Below, piece by piece: positions 1 through 5,956 of a stretch of 5,956 nucleotides of DNA. Location: assembly GCA_036166415.1 (NCBI GenBank), contig JAYZHP010000114.1:1-5956 (forward strand). Direction: 5' to 3'. How positions within the stretch are numbered: position 1 is the stretch's first letter; each line of letters begins with the position of its first letter. The position numbers and the translations under genes are program-made. The notes beneath the pieces are model-generated. The model had not been told where the DNA came from. It made no database searches and was given only the letters and a program-made list of their open reading frames with translations. Origin of the DNA: TMED108 sp036166415. GTDB lineage: Bacteria > Fidelibacterota > Marinisomatia > Marinisomatales > TCS55.

Positions 1-821
1 GTGATTTTCCATGATCCAAAATCACCAAAAGATGAAGGTTCAGCTTTAAACTTATAATCCGAATATCGAATATGTTCGAAATATTTTTCTGGAAAAACCT
101 GGGCATAGCTTGCTACAGAAATCGAATCTGAAAATAATAACCCTTGCTCCCATTGAACTGCAAGCCACCTAAATGGTAGATCCCTGCCAATCCAAAAGAG
201 CTGTTGTTCTGCGCTATCTCTGATAACAGTATACCCCCAAGGTATTTTAATGTTCCATCCATACTTATTAATTAGCTTATCCTGCAGCTCTTCTTGGAGT
301 GTGGATTCATCAAACAAATATGCACTTTGTCTTTTGATGAATAATTCGTCAAACTGTTTTTTTAACCATGGGCCTTGCTCTTCAGAGAGATTATAAATTT
401 TCTCATAAGAAGGGCCATTGATTATCAAAAAATTTTGGTCACGCGCATATATATCTTCAGAAAAAATAAGATGATTATCTCCAGACATTGATGAGTTATA
501 TTGATTTTCAGATAATATATTTTTTATCAATTTGGATCCATTATTTGAAGGATAATTGCCTATCGCCCCAATAATGACATTTACATAATTCTTTACATCT
601 TTGAAGCGTTCTGGCTCTACCCAAATAATTTTAAAATGTGGCTCTGGTTGTGGAGTGAACAGTGTGTCGCTAAATATTCTAGATAATATTGACTCTATTG
701 CACTTTTATCGGTTTTAGAGCTAACAAGAATAATTTCATTGTCACCACCCTGAGCCCGCGGTTTAGTATCCTGACAAGCAGAAAATAAAAAAATTAATAG
801 TAAAATAAAGTGTCTAAACAT
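1..821 (-). CDS. DUF4837-like lipoprotein, C-terminus cut by window edge
   Basis: The reading frame opens at ATG 821-819 and stays open to the left edge, giving 273 residues with no stop, so the gene is 3'-truncated by the window. The N-terminus (MFRHF, then ILLLIFLFSAC) is a short lipoprotein signal with the likely lipidated cysteine at residue 16; Phe at the -3 position is a slightly loose lipobox. After the anchor come a PQPEPHF stretch (57-63), a SEDIYARDQNFLIINGPS stretch (121-138) and a Trp-rich segment (187-227: YGWNIKIPWGY, then FWIGRDLPFRWLAVQW). This order matches my memory of DUF4837 lipoproteins of Bacteroidota and relatives, which run to roughly 330 residues and have no known biochemical function. 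The upstream A-rich leader has no clear Shine-Dalgarno. It is the last visible gene of the operon, 40 nt after the Omp85 gene, so a role in the cell envelope is inferred. The lipoprotein call is firm; the family call is from memory and not searched. Confidence 0.78.
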   Translation of the reverse strand, partial: MFRHFILLLIFLFSACQDTKPRAQGGDNEIILVSSKTDKSAIESILSRIFSDTLFTPQPEPHFKIIWVEPERFKDVKNYVNVIIGAIGNYPSNNGSKLIKNILSENQYNSSMSGDNHLIFSEDIYARDQNFLIINGPSYEKIYNLSEEQGPWLKKQFDELFIKRQSAYLFDESTLQEELQDKLINKYGWNIKIPWGYTVIRDSAEQQLFWIGRDLPFRWLAVQWEQGLLFSDSISVASYAQVFPEKYFEHIRYSDYKFKAEPSSFGDFGSWKI

Positions 822-861
822 TTTGTTATTTTGTTTTTAATAGATTGAAAATTACTCTTAA
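822..861. other. 40-nt intergenic spacer, the only non-coding DNA
   Basis: This AT-rich gap lies between the TAA of the Omp85 gene (864-862) and the ATG of the DUF4837-like gene (821-819). On the minus strand it has no convincing hairpin followed by a T-run, so no terminator is seen. It also has no purine-rich Shine-Dalgarno close to the ATG, only A-rich sequence. A weak promoter cannot be excluded, but read-through from the upstream gene is the simplest reading. Confidence 0.6.
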
Positions 862-2130
862 TTATAAACGAGTATTAAACTTTAAATGAATCTTTCCATC
901 TTTTAATCCACCAGTAGGAAAACCTACTGAAATATCATAGTGGAATGTACTATCAAAAACCCGTACGCCGAACCCAGAACTAGGTTTTATCTTTAATTCT
1001 TCAACAACAACATTATCAATAAATACAAAAAATTGGGATTGATCTAAATTGCCTGAAATCCATTCGAATGTTTGCAGGAAAACCCAATCAGCAGAAAATT
1101 GATTTTCATTATATCCTCTCAGTGTATTTGATCCTCCAAATTTGACTTGCTTTGCACTAATAAGTTCCCGGCTGTCAATATGATTTAAGAATCCTTGAAT
1201 TTTAAAAGAAAGGATACTTGATAAAATAGGTTTATAAATGCCAAAATGAGCTTGTGAATTCAATTCAATAGCACTGCCTAGTTTATCAATATAGTTTCCA
1301 ATATCAATTCTTGTACCCCAATAGCTACCAGAATAAGGTAGCCATCGAGCATTTCTTCTATCTCCCTCTACAGCAAATGCAACCAAACGAGATTTTGAGC
1401 GCTGAGAAAATTGGAAATCATTAGTCGTCTCATATTTGCTTCCAATTTTCCATCTTCCAAAAGGGCCAATCGCAGTAATATATGCTGAAAGCGTTTCTAA
1501 TAGGTAATTCTTATCCGAAAACTCTTGATTAAAGTTCATATTGATACCAAAAAGCTGACCCATAATAATTGGACTATTTACTTCAAAAGAAAGTAAACGA
1601 AAAAGAGATGTAGGTTGTCGCCATAATAATCTGAATGAAGAACTATTCTTAAATATATTCTCTAGATTAAAATCCAGTTCGCCATTTAACTTCCAATCTC
1701 CATTCTTATCTTTAGTTGACCCTAAAATACCTCCTACGTGACTTTTAAAATCAGTTCTAATATTAACCAAAGCTGCGATATTTTCCTTATTATAGCGAGC
1801 AAACGACATAGAAGTATTCTCAGATAAAAATGCATGCGCATCTTGGATTGCTTGAAATCTTGATAGTGCAATATCTCTTGATGGGGAATTGATTAAATTG
1901 TTAAACAATTTATTTAAAGCCAGTTGGTTGATTGTTTGATCACCTATAAAATGAACTGAATCAACCTTAATATCTTTTTTAATCAATTGAAATTGATTGT
2001 TTGGCTGAATAATATAATAATCTCCCCATCTTCCACTACTTTCGAGCCGATCAAAAGCTTCCTGATCATTAGTTTGAGCTATGATAGAATTATAAAAAAA
2101 CAATATGATTATTATATTAAAAATGCGCAC
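862..2130 (-). CDS. Omp85-family outer-membrane barrel with one POTRA-like domain
   Basis: With the GTG start at 2130-2128 this is a 422-residue protein. It begins with a signal peptide (VRIFNIIIILFFYNSIIAQ, first residue Met in vivo) likely cut after IIA. About 35 residues later comes a POTRA-like unit (residues ~56-125): a strand 'VDSVHFIGDQ', two helices, then a 'MSFARY...AALVNI' strand pair. The rest (~130-422) reads as alternating amphipathic strands of a barrel. Near its end is GGSNTLRGYNENQF (332-345), corresponding to the conserved (V/L)RGY loop-6 motif of BamA/TamA/FhaC-type proteins, and the final strands are 'GFGVRVFDSTFHYDISVGFP' and 'GKIHLKFNTRL'. Omp85 proteins insert proteins into, or move them across, the outer membrane. 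This one is much shorter than BamA (five POTRAs, about 800 residues), so it is probably an accessory or dedicated translocase rather than the main BamA. An ATG at 2175 in the same frame is possible but lacks a ribosome site and would lengthen the n-region by 15 residues. Confidence 0.85.
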   Translation of the reverse strand: MRIFNIIIILFFYNSIIAQTNDQEAFDRLESSGRWGDYYIIQPNNQFQLIKKDIKVDSVHFIGDQTINQLALNKLFNNLINSPSRDIALSRFQAIQDAHAFLSENTSMSFARYNKENIAALVNIRTDFKSHVGGILGSTKDKNGDWKLNGELDFNLENIFKNSSSFRLLWRQPTSLFRLLSFEVNSPIIMGQLFGINMNFNQEFSDKNYLLETLSAYITAIGPFGRWKIGSKYETTNDFQFSQRSKSRLVAFAVEGDRRNARWLPYSGSYWGTRIDIGNYIDKLGSAIELNSQAHFGIYKPILSSILSFKIQGFLNHIDSRELISAKQVKFGGSNTLRGYNENQFSADWVFLQTFEWISGNLDQSQFFVFIDNVVVEELKIKPSSGFGVRVFDSTFHYDISVGFPTGGLKDGKIHLKFNTRL

Positions 2131-5100
2131 GTAACTCTCCTGTAATTTGAAAAAAACTATCGTAACGCTCATCATTGATGTAAATAATCGAAGAATTTGC
2201 CGATATAGACTGATCGATCATCAGCGATGATGATATAGTCGCACGCAATGTTTTATTGCTAGAAATGCCTTTTAGGGCTTCTGATGGCATTCCTGAAAAT
2301 CCATTTGCATCAAAATAATCTATCCTACAATCCACTCTGCCATTATTATCAAAAAACTTAATAAAATTAGCTTTTAAGCCAAATGCATCTACGTCCCTAT
2401 CAAAAAGGGTGGAAACAGTATTGTCTAAGTAATAAGCAGTTTTAATTTCATATTGAATGTTTTTTGGAAAAGACTTTTTTACACCAAGCTCATGATAAAA
2501 ACCTTCAACTTCTCTTGAAACCTGTAGTCGATTATTTGTTGAAGTAGAATTGGAATGTATATCCAGATCATAAGTCAGATAATAATTATCTTTTAACGGA
2601 ATTTGACTATCTATTCCGTAAACATTTGACCTTTTATCTACCCATCCCTTTATATCCATTCCGTTATAATTAATATTTGATTGAACTCGCAACCTATGTC
2701 GAATAGATTTTTTATCTTTTTGATATATCCACTCATTTCTATGCTGAAACATGAGCAATTGTGCAGTATGACTATTCAAAGCTTGATTGATATTTTTTTG
2801 AGGCCCATGATAATTAGAGTTAATAGAAAATCTATATTTAAAAATCTTTAGCTTTTCAAACTTCCATTTTGAAAAATCAACTGATAGTCGAGCAATTGAA
2901 TTAATGTTAGTACCACTTTGAAAATTACCAAGTAAAATCGTATTTGCAATAAATGCCCCGTTCTCATCTCTTATATATTCATTGAGTAAAGGATCATACC
3001 TAAAACTTCCCCTGCCAATACCTACAGAATCATATACAACAGAACGAAATTCATTTATTGAGCTTTGCGTATTCAATACCATATCTAAACGAAGTGGCGA
3101 TTGATTATTTCGATAATTTATTGCAGCTCTAGCAGAGCCAAATGATAGTTTGTTGTTAGTCAGTTTATTTAGCTGACTTCTAGATCTATATATTACTTCC
3201 TGCTTCCAGCCTTTTGGATTAAATGAACTATAGTCAAACTGGAAAAATTGAGATTCTTGGGATATCTGCATGCTTGAGGTTTTATTTTCCAAATGCCAAT
3301 CCTTACGGTCTCCGACTCCAAATGAAAGTGACCTTATGCCCTTTGAAATATCTAACCCAATCAAAAGATCATTGAACTTATAACCCCTATGCCTAAACTC
3401 ATGTTTTATATCAATGAACGGATTGATGGAGCCTTTAAAAAAAACTAATTTTGAATTGATTTGATTAAAATTTTGACTAGATCTGATTCTATTAAATCTC
3501 ATTTTGCCGCTTTTAATCAAATTAGAATGGTGGCTTATTTTGATTTCTTCTCTAGATCGATTGCCATCTAAATTATTCATTTCAAATAAACTAATCCCCG
3601 CTTCAGTTTTGTCTGAAATGATAGTTGCTCCAAGCCTGCTAATTGATAAATCTTTTTTTTCCATCGTAGGGTCTATATCCCATGACTCATTAAAATCTAC
3701 AGATCGATCTCTTCCTAGTGAATGAAAATCCTTTGAATTCATCCGGTGTTCAAAATTAAGTGCAACACCTAACTTTCCAAGTTTAATCTCCTTTTGGTCA
3801 ATACCTAATCGAACCGCAGACCCATTTATGCTATTATTAGTCTGTCGATAAATATTATTATTATTTAAAGAAAATGCTGACTCAATAAAAAATGAGGAGC
3901 TCTCTTTATAGCTGGTTCTAGAATTAAATTGCAAAAGATTTTGTCCTTTTGGGGCATTTATATTTTGTCCTGGCGAATATCTTTGCTCACCTATTTCATC
4001 ATCTAAACTGTATTCATAATAAATTCTATTCTTATCAGAAACCTTACGAATATACTTCCCATTCTGATCTCTACTAAAAACTACCGAATACCTTTCAAAT
4101 TGGATATCGCTATCAGGGGAATAATTAAAAATGTTATCGATTAATATATAATCCCCTAAAGAATCTTGATATACTCCCTCAAGTGTTAATTGGTCAAATT
4201 GTTTGAATTGATTTTTTTGATTCTCTGTTAAAAATGCACTATTAATATTTTCATTTTCTCTAACATACTTAATTTGAAAATCTGAATTGGATGATAAAGA
4301 TCCATCCATACCGGTTTCAAGGTAGCTTGTATTAAAGCTTAATTGCCTATACTGATATTCAATATCAATATCGGAATCAAAAAATATCAGATTGTTGGGC
4401 ATAAAATGAATTTCACCTTTAGAGTAATCAATTATGTAATCTAAATCATCACCTCTTTTAAGAACCTTTCCGTTAAGCCATATTCGTTCCGACCCAGAAA
4501 CAATGACCACATTGCTTATACCATCTATAGTGGTAAGATAATAAGGGCCTTGATTTCCATCTTGACCCTTAATTTCAAGCCGGTGATAGGTTCCTTTGCT
4601 TTGACCAATAATCGATCTAATGCTACCCCTATTGAACTGAATATCATTTTCTAATCCAATTATTTTTCTATTATACCTGTTAATTTCATTACCATTCTCA
4701 TTAATCTCGATATCTCCTGCTGTGATTAAAAAGTTTGGGTTGGTTACTTTTATATATACTTTATCCAACTCGTCCAGGTCAGCTGTAGAGCCATCAGGTT
4801 GAATCGGTATAGACTCATCGGTAATAACTCCTGAAATAGATGTCTTATCAGAAATTTTGCCAGCAATTTGAAGTCTTAACCCTCCATTTAAAGAGCTATT
4901 ACCATTTCCTCCTAGATTGATTCCACGGAAAAAAAATCCGGATGCATTCATTGGAAACTCGTTTGTTGAACTGTTTATATTATTGTTATCAGTTTTGGCG
5001 CTATCTATTCCTTCAAAATGCAAACTATCCAATGATGGTAGGGTATTAATAAGTGGACCAACCTGAAACAAGCGCAACGAATCTTTTGTTGATACTTCTT

Positions 5101-5170
5101 GAGAAAAAACAAAAGTCATCATCAATGAGAAAATAATAAAATGTTTATCTTGAAAAACTGTATGTATCAA
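2117..5170 (-). CDS. Large exported outer-membrane beta-barrel protein, unassigned FCB-type family
   Basis: 1017 residues, complete. The start is TTG 5170-5168, the furthest upstream standard start in a frame closed by a TAA eight codons earlier; it gives a signal peptide with hydrophobic core FIIFSLMMTFVF and likely cleavage at VFS/Q (residue 23/24). The next ATGs (codons 17-18) would destroy that signal. No Shine-Dalgarno is visible; the start overlaps the previous gene by 26 nt, so coupling is likely. After a polar linker (24-75) comes GLRLQIAGKISDKTSISGVI (97-116), then IPIQPDG...LDKVYIKV and AGDIEI (121-156), and a module 'RIWLNGKVLKRGDDLDYIIDY' / 'GEIHFMPNNLIFFDSDIDIEYQY' (229-274). From ~280 to the end it is alternating beta-strands with Ser/Asn-rich turns, ending in aromatic Phe (GELRAHF), as in barrel beta-signals. 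Similar large barrels occur in FCB-group genomes, and the motif order faintly recalls SprA of the type IX secretion system, which is far longer. No function can be assigned; an outer-membrane location is well supported. Confidence 0.72.
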   Translation of the reverse strand: MIHTVFQDKHFIIFSLMMTFVFSQEVSTKDSLRLFQVGPLINTLPSLDSLHFEGIDSAKTDNNNINSSTNEFPMNASGFFFRGINLGGNGNSSLNGGLRLQIAGKISDKTSISGVITDESIPIQPDGSTADLDELDKVYIKVTNPNFLITAGDIEINENGNEINRYNRKIIGLENDIQFNRGSIRSIIGQSKGTYHRLEIKGQDGNQGPYYLTTIDGISNVVIVSGSERIWLNGKVLKRGDDLDYIIDYSKGEIHFMPNNLIFFDSDIDIEYQYRQLSFNTSYLETGMDGSLSSNSDFQIKYVRENENINSAFLTENQKNQFKQFDQLTLEGVYQDSLGDYILIDNIFNYSPDSDIQFERYSVVFSRDQNGKYIRKVSDKNRIYYEYSLDDEIGEQRYSPGQNINAPKGQNLLQFNSRTSYKESSSFFIESAFSLNNNNIYRQTNNSINGSAVRLGIDQKEIKLGKLGVALNFEHRMNSKDFHSLGRDRSVDFNESWDIDPTMEKKDLSISRLGATIISDKTEAGISLFEMNNLDGNRSREEIKISHHSNLIKSGKMRFNRIRSSQNFNQINSKLVFFKGSINPFIDIKHEFRHRGYKFNDLLIGLDISKGIRSLSFGVGDRKDWHLENKTSSMQISQESQFFQFDYSSFNPKGWKQEVIYRSRSQLNKLTNNKLSFGSARAAINYRNNQSPLRLDMVLNTQSSINEFRSVVYDSVGIGRGSFRYDPLLNEYIRDENGAFIANTILLGNFQSGTNINSIARLSVDFSKWKFEKLKIFKYRFSINSNYHGPQKNINQALNSHTAQLLMFQHRNEWIYQKDKKSIRHRLRVQSNINYNGMDIKGWVDKRSNVYGIDSQIPLKDNYYLTYDLDIHSNSTSTNNRLQVSREVEGFYHELGVKKSFPKNIQYEIKTAYYLDNTVSTLFDRDVDAFGLKANFIKFFDNNGRVDCRIDYFDANGFSGMPSEALKGISSNKTLRATISSSLMIDQSISANSSIIYINDERYDSFFQITGELRAHF
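2135..2140 (-). promoter_or_regulatory. Shine-Dalgarno GGAGAG that decides the GTG start
   Basis: On the minus strand the sequence reads GGAGAGTTACGTG, placing a strong Shine-Dalgarno four bases before GTG 2130-2128. The site lies inside the last codons of the upstream barrel gene (Gly-Glu of the C-terminal GELRAHF), so terminating ribosomes could reinitiate here. The GTG opens directly onto a compact signal peptide, whereas the in-frame ATG pair at 2175/2172 has no such site. Part of the match could be coincidental, because the same bases encode conserved-looking residues of the upstream protein. Confidence 0.65.
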
Positions 5171-5956
5171 AAATAAAGATTTCTGTTTTTGTTAAAACAT
5201 AGAGCTGATTTTGATCCATATAAAGATCAATAATAGCATTTTCACTAATTTCTAGATTAATTACTGAGCTATCAAAAAATTGTATTTGCCCTTCTGTATT
5301 GATGATAGACCATTTGTTATTAATCGAAAAAGCTTTTAAGGGGTTTTTAATTTTTATCTTAAATTTTCTTTGCAGTCTTCCAGCGCGGTTATAAATAAAT
5401 AATTCATTATTACAATTAAAAATGATTCCAATTTGATCCTTTTGATCAATAGATATATCTTTTAGGCAGTTTGCAGTGCTGGGATTCAAATTCAAATCAA
5501 CAAATTTATCGAACTTGCTAGTAAGTGATTGTGTTTTATAAATGATATCCTCATCAGGTGAATAGAAATAAATATTGCGCCTTGAATCAATGCTAAATAC
5601 CGTTGGATATCTTGACTCATCAAGAGTAAAATCAAAAAATTGAATAAAATTCAATCTAGAATCAAGTCTTGTTATCCTTCCTGTTGACTGATCAAGAACA
5701 AAGATGTCTAATTGATCAGCAATAATATCTACCGGGTCAAACAGGCTATATTTTGAACTACCAAATCCACCAGCCAGATGCAAACTATCATCAACTATCC
5801 TAGCTAAGCGATGATTCTGTTTATCAAGTAAAATTAGCTGATCATTCGATGAAGCAATCACCTCTGGAATAAATGTTGACGATAGATTTAATTCATCAAA
5901 ATTAATTTGCAAAGATGGAAGGTAGCTTTGTGAAAAGCTTATTTGAAAAAAAGAAA
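5145..5956 (-). CDS. Secreted NHL-like beta-propeller protein, 5' end beyond window
   Basis: The frame is open from the TAA at 5147-5145 to the right edge with no stop, so the gene is 5'-truncated; 269 residues are visible. The TTG at 5912 is merely internal. The first visible residues, SFFQISFSQ followed by SYLPSLQ, look like the end of a signal peptide cut near FSQ, so only about 10-15 residues are probably missing and the mature protein is nearly complete. It contains about six repeats of the type 'strand - D - turn - strand' (visible residues ~38-54, 83-99, 127-143, 175-198, 215-230, 251-266), such as LILLDKQNHRLARI and IFVLDQSTGRITRLD, preceded by an NHL-like 'LFDPVDIIAD'. This fits a six-bladed propeller, usually a binding platform rather than an enzyme. 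Two cysteines (163, 181) could pair. No catalytic motif is seen. It overlaps the large barrel gene by 26 nt, suggesting the two products work together, perhaps on the periplasmic side of the barrel. The fold call is by repeat pattern only. Confidence 0.72.
   Translation of the reverse strand, partial: SFFQISFSQSYLPSLQINFDELNLSSTFIPEVIASSNDQLILLDKQNHRLARIVDDSLHLAGGFGSSKYSLFDPVDIIADQLDIFVLDQSTGRITRLDSRLNFIQFFDFTLDESRYPTVFSIDSRRNIYFYSPDEDIIYKTQSLTSKFDKFVDLNLNPSTANCLKDISIDQKDQIGIIFNCNNELFIYNRAGRLQRKFKIKIKNPLKAFSINNKWSIINTEGQIQFFDSSVINLEISENAIIDLYMDQNQLYVLTKTEIFIFDTYSFSR

Noticed and set aside
1981..1998. Perfect 8-bp inverted repeat AATCAATT-GA-AATTGATT next to a T-run
   Set aside because: The loop is only two bases, the T-run lies on the wrong side for a terminator in the direction of transcription, and it sits within the coding sequence of the Omp85 gene before its POTRA; AT-rich chance is enough.
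2131..2175. ATG at 2175 as the start of the Omp85 gene
   Set aside because: It has no Shine-Dalgarno and would put 15 extra residues before the signal peptide, whereas GTG 2130 has GGAGAG at good spacing and a compact signal.
3653..3660. Eight-base homopolymer (also one near 4926-4935) as possible phase-variation tracts
   Set aside because: Both fall on ordinary Lys or Phe codons in an intact frame, and eight-base A/T runs are expected in DNA of this composition; nothing suggests slippage.
3504..3725. Plus-strand 73-codon open frame
   Set aside because: It lies wholly inside and antisense to the well-supported large barrel gene, has no ribosome site or recognisable domain, and is what AT-rich antisense sequence yields by chance.
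5910..5912. TTG at 5912 as the start of the propeller gene
   Set aside because: The frame remains open to the edge and the residues before it look like the end of a signal peptide, so the true start is outside the window.

Overview
The window is a stretch of AT-rich DNA carrying four tightly packed genes, all on the minus strand and therefore transcribed from right to left. Two of the four are cut by the window edges. Every gene product whose N-terminus can be read looks exported (Sec signal peptide or lipoprotein signal), and two look like outer-membrane beta-barrels. The host is thus a Gram-negative bacterium. The DUF4837-like lipoprotein, signal peptides ending in 'FSQ'/'IAQ', low GC and the style of the large barrel point to the FCB superphylum: a marine Bacteroidota-like lineage or Candidatus Marinimicrobia (SAR406) is my best guess, by resemblance only. 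A usable Shine-Dalgarno sequence before one gene is slightly less expected for typical Bacteroidota.

In order of transcription: (1) 5956-5145, the 3' part of a secreted beta-propeller (NHL/6-blade type) whose true start lies beyond the right edge; (2) 5170-2117, a 1017-residue exported protein read as a large outer-membrane beta-barrel with an N-terminal 'GDIE' region, a 'DYxIDYxxGEIxF' module and a terminal Phe; (3) 2130-862, a 422-residue Omp85-family barrel with one POTRA-like domain and the 'LRGY' motif; (4) 821-1, a lipoprotein of the DUF4837 type, truncated by the left edge. Genes 1/2 overlap by 26 nt and genes 2/3 by 14 nt, and genes 3/4 are 40 nt apart with no terminator visible. This is most simply one operon with translational coupling.

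Read together, a secreted propeller, a large barrel, a small Omp85 protein and a periplasm-facing lipoprotein resemble a dedicated outer-membrane assembly or secretion module. That is inference from context: none of the four has an assigned function that I can name with certainty. No RNA genes, mobile elements, CRISPR arrays or substantial intergenic regions are present; the only non-coding DNA is the 40-nt gap at 822-861.
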